The position numbers were made by a program, and so were the translations under genes. The notes below the pieces were generated by a model. It was not told the origin of the DNA. It saw only the letters and a program-made list of their open reading frames with translations, and did no database searches. From NCBI GenBank assembly GCA_023434855.1, contig JAEYSJ010000297.1, forward strand, positions 1 through 46,585: a stretch of DNA of 46,585 nt, given 5' to 3'. Source of the DNA: Bacillota bacterium (GTDB taxonomy: Bacteria > Bacillota_C > Negativicutes > JAEYSJ01). This document shows positions 7,370 to 14,946 of the stretch, in pieces. Position 1 is the first letter of the stretch, and each line of letters begins with the position of its first letter.

Positions 7370-8602
7370 ATGATTAAGGGGTGGCAGCTTATGGACATCT
7401 GGGAATTAGCCAAACAAGGCTATAGTATCCGGCACATTGCTAAAATAACTGGGTTATCTCGAAACACCGTAACCAAGTATCTTGAAAACAAAGAAGTTCC
7501 TAAATATAAGCCTCGATCACACAAACCTTCTAAACTTGATCCATTTAAGGATTCGTTAAATGAGCTGATCTTTCAACGGCATATTTTGAATTGCGAGGTT
7601 TTGCTTCGTAAGATCAAAGAGCAAGGCTATACCGGTGGACGCACGATTTTAAAAGACTATGTTCAAACAATCCGGCCAACGCGCCAACCAGCAGCCGTTA
7701 CTCGATATGAGACCGGTCCTGGTGAACAGGCGCAAGTTGATTTTGGTGAAGTAAAGTATGTCGATGCCAGCGGCATATCACACCGTCTATACTGTTTTGT
7801 TATTGTTCTTGGGTATTCCAGAGATTTGTATGTAGAGTTTATCCGAAAGGCCAATGTTTCAGCTTTTTTAGCTTGTCATGTCAGGGCTTTTGAACATTTC
7901 GGCGGCGCTACCAACCGTATTTTATACGATAATGCGAAAGTTGTACGCATTGGCACTGATGCGAACGGAAAGCCAGTATGGCAATCCGGGCTTGTTGATC
8001 TGGCCGGGGTGTTCGGCTTTACCCCTTCTGTTCACACACCTTATCATCCGGCGAGTAAAGGCAAGGTAGAGTCATCCGTAAAGTACGTAAAGAAAAACTT
8101 CTGGCCTGGTCTGGATTTTCAGGATTTAGCGGATTTAAATCGACAAGCCTTGCTTTGGTGTTCTAATGTAGCTACGCGTAAGCACGGAACGACTGGAGAA
8201 CGACCTATGGACCGTAAGGCAAGAGAAACTCTGCTGCCGTTACCAAATCCGATACTTTATCGTACTTTCTTAACAGTACGTGCAAAAGTCTATCGTGATG
8301 GTTATGTGGCCTATGACGGGGTAAGATATGGTGTTCCTTGGACATTATGCGGTCAGGAAGTAGAAATTCGGCAAGAAGGAATTTACGTCGAGGTATTTCA
8401 TCATTGTGAACTTGTTGCCCGTCACCCTCATGCATTGCCAGGACAGAAGATTTGTCATTTGGTTGGTCAGTGGGCCGGCTTGGCTGCTAGTGTGGCAGTT
8501 CGCCGTCCCAAAGAGCCGGTTGCCCAGCAAGTCACTGATCCTGTAGTTGCGGTTCGACCGCTCAATGAGTATGAGTTCCTTGCTGGAGGTGATTATTCAT
8601 GA
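7370..8602 (+). CDS. istA: IS21 family transposase IstA
   Basis: DDE transposase that cuts and joins IS ends together with the IstB ATPase. The N-terminal HTH is visible (YSIRHIAKITGLSRNTVTKY, residues about 20-40). The catalytic core follows, with the acidic residues in QVDFGE (about 124), ILYDNAK (about 186) and GKVESSVKYVKK (about 231). The length of 410 residues is normal. A GGGGAGGA site precedes the ATG. The stop overlaps the istB start as ATGA, the usual translational coupling in this family. Nothing looks broken. Confidence 0.95.
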   Translation: MIKGWQLMDIWELAKQGYSIRHIAKITGLSRNTVTKYLENKEVPKYKPRSHKPSKLDPFKDSLNELIFQRHILNCEVLLRKIKEQGYTGGRTILKDYVQTIRPTRQPAAVTRYETGPGEQAQVDFGEVKYVDASGISHRLYCFVIVLGYSRDLYVEFIRKANVSAFLACHVRAFEHFGGATNRILYDNAKVVRIGTDANGKPVWQSGLVDLAGVFGFTPSVHTPYHPASKGKVESSVKYVKKNFWPGLDFQDLADLNRQALLWCSNVATRKHGTTGERPMDRKARETLLPLPNPILYRTFLTVRAKVYRDGYVAYDGVRYGVPWTLCGQEVEIRQEGIYVEVFHHCELVARHPHALPGQKICHLVGQWAGLAASVAVRRPKEPVAQQVTDPVVAVRPLNEYEFLAGGDYS

Positions 8603-9387
8603 TTCCAGCAGAACTGAAGGAGTTACTTGCTCAATTAGGCCTTCCATCTGCTGCAGAAGCACTGGAAAGAATTCATTCAACCGCGATAACTGGCCAAATT
8701 ACCTATACCGAATTTCTCTTTGATTTACTCCACGTAGAACAGAACGAACGGCGAACAAGGTATATGGATACTCGTACTAAACTAGCTAACCTGCCATTCC
8801 GCAAACGATTAGAAGACTTCGATTTTAATCTCCAGCCAAGTATTGATGAACGGCAGATTAGAGAACTCGCAAACCTATCCTTTGTACAAGAAGCAGCTAA
8901 TGTATTCTTTCTTGGACCGCCCGGCGAAGGAAAAAGCCACTTGGCTGTTGCTCTAGGGTTACTTGCAATTGAACAAGGATATTCCGTATACTTTACGACT
9001 ACCGGCAAGATGGTCCAAGAGCTAATGAATGGCTATCAAGAAGATAGATTAAACCGGCGAATGCGACGATTTCTCGGCCCCAAGGTTCTTATAATCGATG
9101 AAATGGGTTATCAGCCATTTCCGCCGGCAGCAGCTAATCTATTTTTTCAATTAGTGACTGCCCGTTATGAACGAAGCAGCATTATTATTACATCGAACAA
9201 GGCCTTTGGGGCATGGGGTGAAGTATTAGGTGATCCGGTAATTACTGGTGCCATCTTAGACCGGATGCTGCACCACTCCTACGTGATTAACATCAGAGGA
9301 GATAGCTACCGGCTAAAGGAACGCAAAGCGGCAGGAATATATCAGTCACCACCAATTCGATCACAATCAACGGAATCCCAACAATGA
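8599..9387 (+). CDS. istB: IS21 family helper ATPase IstB
   Basis: AAA+ ATPase of the DnaC/IstB family that selects target DNA and stimulates IstA. Walker A is GPPGEGKS (about residue 106), Walker B is LIIDEMGYQPF (about 168), and sensor residues follow in SIIITSNKAF. The 262 residues are the normal length. It overlaps istA by four bases. The right terminal repeats of the element follow directly. Confidence 0.95.
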   Translation: MIPAELKELLAQLGLPSAAEALERIHSTAITGQITYTEFLFDLLHVEQNERRTRYMDTRTKLANLPFRKRLEDFDFNLQPSIDERQIRELANLSFVQEAANVFFLGPPGEGKSHLAVALGLLAIEQGYSVYFTTTGKMVQELMNGYQEDRLNRRMRRFLGPKVLIIDEMGYQPFPPAAANLFFQLVTARYERSSIIITSNKAFGAWGEVLGDPVITGAILDRMLHHSYVINIRGDSYRLKERKAAGIYQSPPIRSQSTESQQ

Positions 9388-9485
9388 TTAGGTGGCTCAA
9401 TTTTCGGCCGGCTAATCAAAAAACATACAAGGGTGGCTCAAAATTAAAACGGCCAAAATGGCTCATTTTTAAGCCGGCCTTGACA

Positions 9486-9771
9486 CTAAAAGCTTTTTCG
9501 TCAGTGGTAATTACTTCTACGGTTACATCACGGTATGCATCTGCACTTTGTGCGGGAACTCGAGCCCATTCTAGCAAGTTTGAAGTGTCACTATCATTAC
9601 TATCTCCGTCAATAGAAATCAGTTTCCTGTTATACTCATTGTAACATTGAAATCGGTAGATTTGGCCCTTGAGTCTATTGCCGTGTCCAGATTAAATGTT
9701 ACCCCGTCAATAATTTTTTCACCAAATACACAAGTCTGATCTTTTCCTTTGATTGTTAATATGAATGACAT
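9486..9771 (-). pseudogene. N-terminal part of the tail-tube/Hcp-like gene split by IS21
   Basis: Starts with ATG at 9771 behind AAAGGAAG and reads MSFILTIKGKDQTCVFGEKI up to SIT, where a one-base deletion near 9630 creates a stop; the next frame continues as KLISIDGDSNDSD and reaches the IS21 border in TTDEKAF. The gene therefore carries both a frameshift and an insertion. Reconstructed length is about 137 residues. It lies between the amidase gene and the lipoprotein gene on the same strand. Confidence 0.7.
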
Positions 9772-9821
9772 GATTAAATCTTCCTTTCATTATTTAATTT
9801 AGTTATATAATTACATGTTTG

Positions 9822-10313
9822 TCACCAACATGCTTCATCATACACATGAAGAATTCGGATGAATTCATTTTTGTATACCTCAGATAATGGTCTGTCAAGG
9901 CGAGGATTGCTATGAGCAGAATAGTACAGATCTTTGCCTGTAGATCCAGAAGTAATCTTAGTAATAATTCCAGAATGATGCCAATATACTCCATTATAGA
10001 ATTGAATTACGTCTCCTAAATCAGCATCAATAAAAAACCTATTTATCGGCAATAAATAGCAATACCCTCTAGTTACCATGTAGTATTCAAAATCGGGTGC
10101 AGCCGACCAACAACTTGGAGTATTGTCTGGATTCTCAATATCACAATACCATTCTAATGTTTTTGGAATTCCAGCCCAATTCCAGCATTGTGATACAAAA
10201 CTAGTACAATCTTCACCTTCTTTTACCCATTTATAAGGATATAACGGATTTGGGGCATATGCATGTCTATGCGCATATTCTACAGCTGCTTGCCTGTTAA
10301 ATGTAAAATTCAT
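9822..10313 (-). CDS. Papain-like amidase domain protein (Amidase_6 type)
   Basis: Single-domain protein resembling the putative amidase family (PF12671), a papain-like fold often found in cell-wall hydrolases and effectors. The family order is visible: RQAAVEYAHRHA, then YPYKW, then the catalytic cysteine in EDCTSFVSQCWNWAGIP (about residue 36), then GDVIQFYNG and the catalytic histidine in WHHSGIITKI (about 113), ending IRILHVY. All expected catalytic positions look present. There is no signal peptide, so a secreted enzyme would need another export route. AGGTGG precedes the ATG. It is the first gene of the cassette continued by the tube-like pseudogene and the lipoprotein. Confidence 0.8.
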   Translation of the reverse strand: MNFTFNRQAAVEYAHRHAYAPNPLYPYKWVKEGEDCTSFVSQCWNWAGIPKTLEWYCDIENPDNTPSCWSAAPDFEYYMVTRGYCYLLPINRFFIDADLGDVIQFYNGVYWHHSGIITKITSGSTGKDLYYSAHSNPRLDRPLSEVYKNEFIRILHVYDEACW

Positions 10314-10436
10314 TTTTAACCACCTCCATTTTATTGGTTTAATTACAAATTAAACCAATTTTACAAAATCCCTTCAAAAAATACAGAGAAACAATTATAA
10401 CTTCCGATACTATTTTCTCTGTAAGAGAGACACTTG

Positions 10437-10505
10437 GGAAGTCTGACGTTGTCAAAAGGATTAGCTTTCATACAGTCTGACGGGGTTATTGACATCCCCT
10501 TGACA
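10437..10505. repeat. Fragment of family 2 repeat
   Basis: AGTCTGACG occurs at 10440 and again as AGTCTGACGGGGTTATTGAC at 10475, matching the arm of the family 2 palindromes. The opposing arm is not clear, so this is a partial copy between the amidase gene and the hairpin at 10527. Confidence 0.5.
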
Positions 10506-10526
10506 TCTTAAAGACTGAATGACAGT

Positions 10527-10561
10527 AAGAATCCTGCAATTTGACAAAATGCAGGATTCTT
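10527..10561. terminator. Perfect 12-bp hairpin
   Basis: AAGAATCCTGCA (10527-10538) pairs with TGCAGGATTCTT (10550-10561) across an A/T-rich loop. It is a likely terminator; no gene on the plus strand ends nearby. Confidence 0.6.
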
Positions 10562-10724
10562 CATTCTTATGGTAAATAATTAAGGTACAATGGACGGGTT
10601 TATTCATATATTGTAGTTGAGATTGGATTGTCATTGTAGACATTCCATGAGCTATTAAAAATTTTTGCCTTATAGGGTTGCAACATGTCTAGGAAATTTT
10701 TCATGGAGAAACATACGAATTTTA

Positions 10725-10750
10725 TGAAACTTATTTTAATAAATTTCGTC
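10725..10750 (+). promoter_or_regulatory. ECF-type promoter, probably self-activated
   Basis: TGAAAC (10725-10730), 16 bases, then CGTC (10747-10750). This matches the ECF pattern (GAAAC / CGTC) seen for sigma-W-like factors, and it sits directly upstream of the ECF sigma gene, suggesting autoregulation. Confidence 0.65.
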
Positions 10751-10781
10751 TAATATATAGATACAATAGGAGGCATAAAAA

Positions 10782-11360
10782 GTGGAAAAAGTAGATAGTG
10801 TAGCGCCTACCGAAATTTTTGCTAATTTGGATGAATTTATCGCAAAGCATCAGCGTTATATTTATAACCTTGCATTTCGTCTATGCGGCAATACTGAAGA
10901 TGCCGATGATTTAACTCAAGAAGCATTTTTGAAAGCAATACAAAATTATGATAGATTTCGCGGGGAGGCTAATGCTCGTACTTGGTTAAGTCGAATTACA
11001 ATAAATAGGTTTCTTGATTCTAAACGCCGGCAACATCCGCATGAATCAATCAATCTTGGGATAGTACCTTGCAAGGAGGGTGATCCTGAAAGAATTATTA
11101 TTCGCAAAGAACTGCAATGGTGTATTATTCATGTGTTATTACACCATGTTCCGAAAGAATATAAAGTGGTTTTAGTGCTGAAAGAAATATATCAATATAA
11201 CTATCGTGAAATTGCCGAAATTCTACAAATATCGGTTGGGGCGGTAAAATCGCGCTTGCACCGTGGCAGATTATATTTTCATAATCATTTAATAAAATCG
11301 GGTTGCGTCAAATATGTCAAAGATTATACCTGTTATTGCGAGGTGGCTGAAAAGCTATGA
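10782..11360 (+). CDS. ECF sigma factor
   Basis: Extracytoplasmic-function sigma-70 factor that redirects RNA polymerase. Region 2 is visible at about residues 21-90 (IYNLAFRLCGNTEDADDLTQ, EAFLKAI, RTWLSRITINRFLD). Region 4 lies at about 125-175 (VPKEYKVVLVLKEIYQYNYR, EIAEILQISVGAVKSRLHRG). It starts at GTG, with AGGAGG eight bases upstream. The extra C-terminal cysteines (SGCVKYVKDYTCYCE) are unusual and may sense redox or metal. The stop overlaps the anti-sigma start (ATGA). A matching ECF promoter lies upstream. Confidence 0.92.
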   Translation: MEKVDSVAPTEIFANLDEFIAKHQRYIYNLAFRLCGNTEDADDLTQEAFLKAIQNYDRFRGEANARTWLSRITINRFLDSKRRQHPHESINLGIVPCKEGDPERIIIRKELQWCIIHVLLHHVPKEYKVVLVLKEIYQYNYREIAEILQISVGAVKSRLHRGRLYFHNHLIKSGCVKYVKDYTCYCEVAEKL

Positions 11361-11596
11361 AATGCAAATGCACTAAGCTATTATTGAGTTGTTTTCTTGA
11401 GCATCAACTGGAACCTAAGCGTCATAAAAAGTTGGAAAAGCACTTGCAGGAATGCATAATTTGCAAACAGGAATTAGACAAAATGCTTAAGACAGTTCGG
11501 ATTATTCAAACTGTTGAAGATGTGGACCCCCCTCGAGACTATCGGGATGTGATTAAGACTTCTATTATACAAATAAAAGAAAAAATGATAAATTAA
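11357..11596 (+). CDS. Short zinc-finger anti-sigma factor
   Basis: A 79-residue cytosolic protein with the zinc-binding anti-sigma pattern H-x3-C-x2-C (KHLQECIICKQEL, about residues 29-41) and an extra N-terminal CKC. It has no membrane segment, unlike many anti-ECF factors, so it probably senses an internal signal. It overlaps the sigma gene by four bases, which supports the pairing. The tail after residue 50 is helical and may wrap the sigma factor. The identification rests on the zinc motif and gene order. Confidence 0.75.
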   Translation: MKCKCTKLLLSCFLEHQLEPKRHKKLEKHLQECIICKQELDKMLKTVRIIQTVEDVDPPRDYRDVIKTSIIQIKEKMIN

Positions 11597-11614
11597 AATA
11601 CTAAGGAGGAAAGG

Positions 11615-12301
11615 TTGATAAAAATGAAGATTGAACCGAGAGATGAAGAATTAGAGGCAAGATTGGCGAAGTATGACCAATGGATGGCGGAGGGTAAGAT
11701 CCCAACATCATCGAAGGTTATACCAATCAAGGAGTCGTTATGTGGACAACAATGGGTGTTGCCAACGCAGCAGATGCTGGAGATTTTGCGCAATGCGAGG
11801 ACATACACATTGGTGAACTGTTGGTGTCGAACTACATATAAGCGTTGTGATAATCCGCTGGAAGTATGTTTCTATATTAATGACTTTGCGGATCGGATGG
11901 TTGCTCAGGGTATTGGACGTCACGTAAGTTTAGAAGAAGCGACGGAGCGTTTAAAGTTGGCTAACCAACATGGACTGGTTCATCTCGCAATTTATAATGC
12001 AGAGCAGCATGTATATGCGGTTTGTAGTTGCTGCGAGTGCTGTTGTCATGACTTACAGTTTCTTAAAAAATATAATAGACCGGACCTAATCGCTCATGCT
12101 GATTATGTAGCTGAAGTGGATACTGAAAGCTGTGCCCAATGTGGTCTTTGTGTTGAACGATGCAAGTTTGGGGTGCAGGAAAACAAAGATGGTTTAGTAG
12201 TATTTCATCAGGATAAGTGTTTTGGTTGCGGATTATGTGTTACAACCTGCTCAAGTGGCGCTATAGAAATGAAGTTGCGGAAAAAGTCTAAAGGTTTATA
12301 G
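11615..12301 (+). CDS. Cysteine-rich protein with two C-terminal 4Fe-4S clusters
   Basis: Electron-transfer or redox-sensing protein. Two ferredoxin-type motifs are clear near the end: CAQCGLCVERC and CFGCGLCVTTC, each followed by a distant Cys or Gly turn. Before them are further cysteines in NCWCRTTYKRC and the cluster CSCCECCCH, which could hold another metal site. TTG at 11615 lies five bases after GGAGG; ATG at 11624 is the alternative start. The gene follows the ECF pair closely and precedes a hypA start by 9 bases, linking it to hydrogenase or redox metabolism. The exact partner is unknown. Confidence 0.8.
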   Translation: MIKMKIEPRDEELEARLAKYDQWMAEGKIPTSSKVIPIKESLCGQQWVLPTQQMLEILRNARTYTLVNCWCRTTYKRCDNPLEVCFYINDFADRMVAQGIGRHVSLEEATERLKLANQHGLVHLAIYNAEQHVYAVCSCCECCCHDLQFLKKYNRPDLIAHADYVAEVDTESCAQCGLCVERCKFGVQENKDGLVVFHQDKCFGCGLCVTTCSSGAIEMKLRKKSKGL

Positions 12302-12310
12302 GGGTAACTT

Positions 12311-12415
12311 ATGCACGAAATGGGTATTGCACAAGGAATATTAGACATTGCCATGGATTACATAGCACGGCATAAGAAGACAGTTGGGGACGTTCCTTTT
12401 TTGTCACAAACCTGA
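12311..12415 (+). pseudogene. hypA: hypA cut off by a RAYT element
   Basis: The frame opens MHEMGIAQGILDIAMDYIAR, a clear N-terminus of HypA, the nickel-insertion protein for NiFe hydrogenase, with the nickel ligand region MHE. After about 22 codons the sequence changes, near 12379, into the RAYT head and reads TVGDVPFLSQT to a stop. AGGGG precedes the ATG. The zinc-binding half of HypA is absent, so the gene is dead. Confidence 0.8.
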
Positions 12416-12531
12416 TAATATTAAAGTAGAGGTGATAAAATGGGAAGACAGGCAAGGAAGCTGAGTGCCACAGGAGTTTATCATATTGTGTTTCGGGGAA
12501 TAAATCGGCAGCATTTATTTGAGGATGAAAG
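12379..12531 (+). pseudogene. RAYT element fragment inserted in hypA
   Basis: The full head (GACAGTTGGGGACGTTCC ...) and the first 30 codons of a RAYT gene (ATG at 12440, MGRQARKLSATGVYHIVFRG) are present. Similarity stops at 12531 inside LFEDE, where a family 3 palindrome begins. This repeats the architecture at 1573-1810: an element head truncated by a second, different palindrome. Confidence 0.8.
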
Positions 12532-12537
12532 GAATGG

Positions 12538-12603
12538 ACATGGGGACAGGTTTTTTGTCCCGCGTTCTAAATGATTTTAATAGAATATAACCTGTCCCCA
12601 TGT
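12538..12603. repeat. Palindromic repeat, family 3 (ACATGGGGACAGGTT)
   Basis: ACATGGGGACAGGTT (12538-12552) is perfectly inverted as AACCTGTCCCCATGT (12589-12603). The loop contains CCGCGTTC and AAATGATTTTAA, which also occur in the copy at 18141-18224. Confidence 0.8.
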
Positions 12604-12607
12604 CCCG

Positions 12608-12685
12608 CGTAAGTGGCACAAAGCCAATGAGCACGAGCATTTCCATATTTCAGATGACGTATTTTCCCTGGATATCAATGGATAA
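12608..12685 (+). pseudogene. C-terminal remnant of an unknown gene
   Basis: An open frame gives KWHKANEHEHFHISDDVFSL and stops at 12685, followed by a terminator hairpin at 12733. It is histidine-rich and protein-like, but has no start and no recognised family. It is probably the end of a gene whose front was lost to the repeats. Confidence 0.35.
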
Positions 12686-12732
12686 CCAAGTAGCGGGGAA
12701 GCGGCAAAACCATCGCTATGCTTTTAATAAAA

Positions 12733-12767
12733 AAAGTTACTGCTGAATTTAAATTCGCAGTAACTTT
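12733..12767 (+). terminator. Hairpin terminator
   Basis: AAAGTTACTGC (12733-12743) pairs with GCAGTAACTTT (12757-12767). It is symmetrical enough to serve both strands. Confidence 0.7.
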
Positions 12768-12865
12768 CTATTTAGCAAGAAATATTAAATCTTATAAGTA
12801 AGAAAAAATTAGATATAGCTAAATCCCTGGTATTATTTAAAACAGTTCAATAATTAAAGCATAGG

Positions 12866-12991
12866 TTATGGTAATAGTAAGTGGAAAATTTGCAAAATAA
12901 TAGTGGCAAATAGTAACATAGCGATACTTGCCAGGCCTAAGCCCCAAGCCCTCTGGTGAGCTTCTTTGATTATTTTTTCTACGTCTTCCAT
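12866..12991 (-). CDS. 41-residue single-span membrane peptide
   Basis: Short gene on the minus strand: ATG at 12991, eight bases after AGGAGG, stop at 12866. The protein begins MEDVEKIIKEAHQRAWGLGL and ends in a hydrophobic helix (IAMLLFATIILQIF) with LLLP at the end. The charged N-terminal helix and single span resemble small regulatory or stress membrane peptides; no family is recognised. A longer overlapping frame over 12837-13079 is less credible because it lacks a ribosome site. It is downstream of, but not coupled to, the LysR gene. Confidence 0.65.
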   Translation of the reverse strand: MEDVEKIIKEAHQRAWGLGLASIAMLLFATIILQIFHLLLP

Positions 12992-13118
12992 AATTAGGCC
13001 TCCTCATCAATCCGCATATTTGGGTTTTAATACCCTGCTTCATGATTTTATTGTAAATAGACAGTTGGATTAAGTACAATATTTCTTGTTCATAGGCCTA
13101 TGCATGAAATATATGACA

Positions 13119-14018
13119 TTATAAATTATTCTTTAAAACATCAAAGTGATCTAAGGTAAATTTCATCCATAAGCGGGTCATTCTTGACAAATAGCCGTTG
13201 CCTTTCCAGGCAAGAGCCAAATGCCAAGGCTTAATTTCAGTAGCTAGGGGCAGGCATTTCACTTTGGTCCGATCTAATTTTTTACAAATTTCTGATGGGA
13301 CAAAGGCTACTGCTAAATGGGATGCGACGATTTCTACCATAAAGTCCCATTGCATTGTTTCACAAACGACTTTGGGGATAAACCCATTTTCTTCGCATTT
13401 CTCTAAAATGTGATCGCGTAAGGTAAATCCTTCTCCATAAAGCACAATAGATTCTTGTTTCAAATCTTTAAAATCTACTATTTGTTCCCGGGCCAATTGA
13501 TGTTCAACATGACAAACTAAACGTAATGGATCCTTGAGCAAAGGGATGTATTCTAATTCTGTATTTTTTAGGCTGGGCAATACAATTACGCCGATATCTA
13601 TAGTGCTTTCAGTTAAACCCCGTTCTATTCGCCGTGAGCCAAGTTCGATTAAATCTATTTTGATTTTTGGATATCGCAGGCTGAATGCGGCAATAATACG
13701 GGGAAAAAGTGTGCTGACCATAGGCGGTATGCCTATTTTTATTACACCGCTAGGAATTCCCGCAAAATCCGCCATTTCATCACGGATATTATCAATAATC
13801 GTCAAGGCATCTTTAGCCTTTGTTATTAATAATTCTCCGGCTTCTGTTAAGATAACTCCTTTAGGAGTACGTTCAAACAAGGAAACTCCCAGTTCATTTT
13901 CTAAGTTTTTTATTAACTTGCTAATGGTTGACTGAGATACATATAAGTTTTCGGCAGCTTTAGTAAAGCTGGCCGTTTGAGCCACTTCAACAAAATATAC
14001 TAAATGGATAATTTCCAT
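13119..14018 (-). CDS. LysR-type transcriptional regulator
   Basis: Classic LysR protein. The winged HTH is at about residues 1-60 (MEIIHLVYFVEVAQTASFTK, AAENLYVSQSTISKLI, NELGVSLFERTPKGV), followed by the effector-binding domain (SGVIKIGIPPMVSTLFPRII, TIDIGVIVL, ASHLAVAFVP). ATG at 14018, nine bases after GAGGTG, gives 299 residues and fits the family; a GTG 12 bases earlier overlaps the ribosome site and is less likely. No divergent target gene is adjacent, so the regulated gene and ligand are unknown. The gene is intact. Confidence 0.92.
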   Translation of the reverse strand: MEIIHLVYFVEVAQTASFTKAAENLYVSQSTISKLIKNLENELGVSLFERTPKGVILTEAGELLITKAKDALTIIDNIRDEMADFAGIPSGVIKIGIPPMVSTLFPRIIAAFSLRYPKIKIDLIELGSRRIERGLTESTIDIGVIVLPSLKNTELEYIPLLKDPLRLVCHVEHQLAREQIVDFKDLKQESIVLYGEGFTLRDHILEKCEENGFIPKVVCETMQWDFMVEIVASHLAVAFVPSEICKKLDRTKVKCLPLATEIKPWHLALAWKGNGYLSRMTRLWMKFTLDHFDVLKNNL

Positions 14019-14243
14019 TTTTATGTTCACCTCAATTTTCCTGCTTATTTTGTAGTATAATGCCGGCTATATGGTATAAGGCTTATGGCAACTACTATGA
14101 AACTTTCCGGATGAGCAGGAAAATTTCCTCTTTCTGCGGCGCCTGTTTTTTCAAGACGGGGGACAGAAACCAGGTCGCAAAATCTAGGGGTAAACAAGAA
14201 GACTCCTAAATGCAGGAGTTTAAACGTTGGAAGACGGCAGCGG

Positions 14244-14277
14244 AAAAGGGACAAGGGATAGGTTGCTTGTCCCTTTT
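14244..14277. repeat. Inverted repeat AAAAGGGACAA
   Basis: AAAAGGGACAA (14244-14254) faces TTGTCCCTTTT (14267-14277). Similar GGGACA...TGTCCC palindromes occur near 19725. The surrounding stretch 14041-14300 between the LysR gene and the next promoter has no gene that I can support. Confidence 0.55.
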
Positions 14278-14307
14278 AGCGCGTATATTTTGTCTGAATT
14301 TGCAGCT

Positions 14308-14333
14308 TAAGTTTTTCTTAATAGAATCGATAT
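14308..14333 (+). promoter_or_regulatory. Sigma-28/sigma-D-like promoter
   Basis: TAAG (14308-14311), 16 bases, CGATAT (14328-14333), 53 bases before the ATG at 14386. The spacing equals that of the minus-strand promoter at 2814-2839. Confidence 0.5.
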
Positions 14334-14385
14334 TATTATTATAGTTTTGGAAATTTAAGGTAGATAACAAGAGGGTGATTGATTG

Positions 14386-14907
14386 ATGGTAGAGGGAAAT
14401 TCAATATCTAATTTGTACAATAGTTTGTATACTCATCAAAGTACGTTGGCTTCGCTTGAGGAGACGCGGAATAAATTAATGACCAAGGTAGCCGCGAGTG
14501 CAGGGAAAGATGACACTAAGTCGGTTATTGTTGAATTAAATTTCATTAACAACCAAATACAACAGGAGCAATACGCGGAAACGACAAGGAAGCTTGAAGA
14601 GCAACAATTATCTATTACAGAAGCAGCCACCAAAAATAGGCGAAAAAAGATTGAAACGTTAAAAGCTCATGAGAACAGACTTTTTAACGAGAGTATGGGA
14701 AAATTGATGTTAGCAAAAGAAAAAGTATCGGCAACAGGCAATGACGGCATTTCTACGCAGCAAGCCGAGGAAGTGAACCACAATATAAGAGAATCCGAAA
14801 AGCTAGGGATTGAAGCGGCTGAGGTAGCGCGAAAACGGTTCCAGGAGGAGATTAAAGATCGCGCCGATAAGAAGAAAAAACAAACAGCCGTGAATATCAA
14901 AATGTAA
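14386..14907 (+). CDS. Coiled-coil protein, possibly motility-linked
   Basis: A soluble 173-residue protein, almost all predicted helix and coiled coil, rich in Lys, Glu and Gln (ETTRKLEEQQLSITEAATKN, ESEKLGIEAAEVARKRFQEE). It has no membrane segment or signal. It starts at ATG 14386, eight bases after AGGGTG; a TTG just before is unnecessary. It ends TAVNIKM, comparable with STVDVSV and NSIDTSV at the ends of two other genes in this window, and like them has a sigma-28-like promoter. A terminator follows. The family is unknown; a flagellum-associated or secreted role is inference. Confidence 0.75.
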   Translation: MVEGNSISNLYNSLYTHQSTLASLEETRNKLMTKVAASAGKDDTKSVIVELNFINNQIQQEQYAETTRKLEEQQLSITEAATKNRRKKIETLKAHENRLFNESMGKLMLAKEKVSATGNDGISTQQAEEVNHNIRESEKLGIEAAEVARKRFQEEIKDRADKKKKQTAVNIKM

Positions 14908-14946
14908 TGCTACCCGAATGAGGACAAGCCTTTGTTTTAAGATCAG

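Larger units (their letters stand above)
7275..9485 (+). mobile_element. Complete IS21-family insertion sequence
   Basis: The ends are inverted copies beginning TGTCA: the left end reads TGTCATCGCCGGTGTTAAAA and the right end, reversed, TGTCAAGGCCGGCTTAAAAA, both running into TGAGCCA. Further GGTGGCTCA/TGAGCCACC repeats lie inside both ends, as is usual for IS21 multiple terminal repeats. The insert is flanked by CTAA on both sides (7271-7274 and 9486-9489), and its removal restores an open reading frame across the junction. istA and istB are both open, so the element may still be active. Confidence 0.92.

Noticed and set aside
12837..13079. 80-codon minus-strand frame
   Set aside because: Overlaps in another frame a 41-residue gene that has a strong AGGAGG site and a clean membrane helix; the longer frame has neither.
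14045..14254. 69-codon minus-strand frame upstream of the LysR gene
   Set aside because: No ribosome site and it crosses the AAAAGGGACAA palindrome; no recognisable protein.
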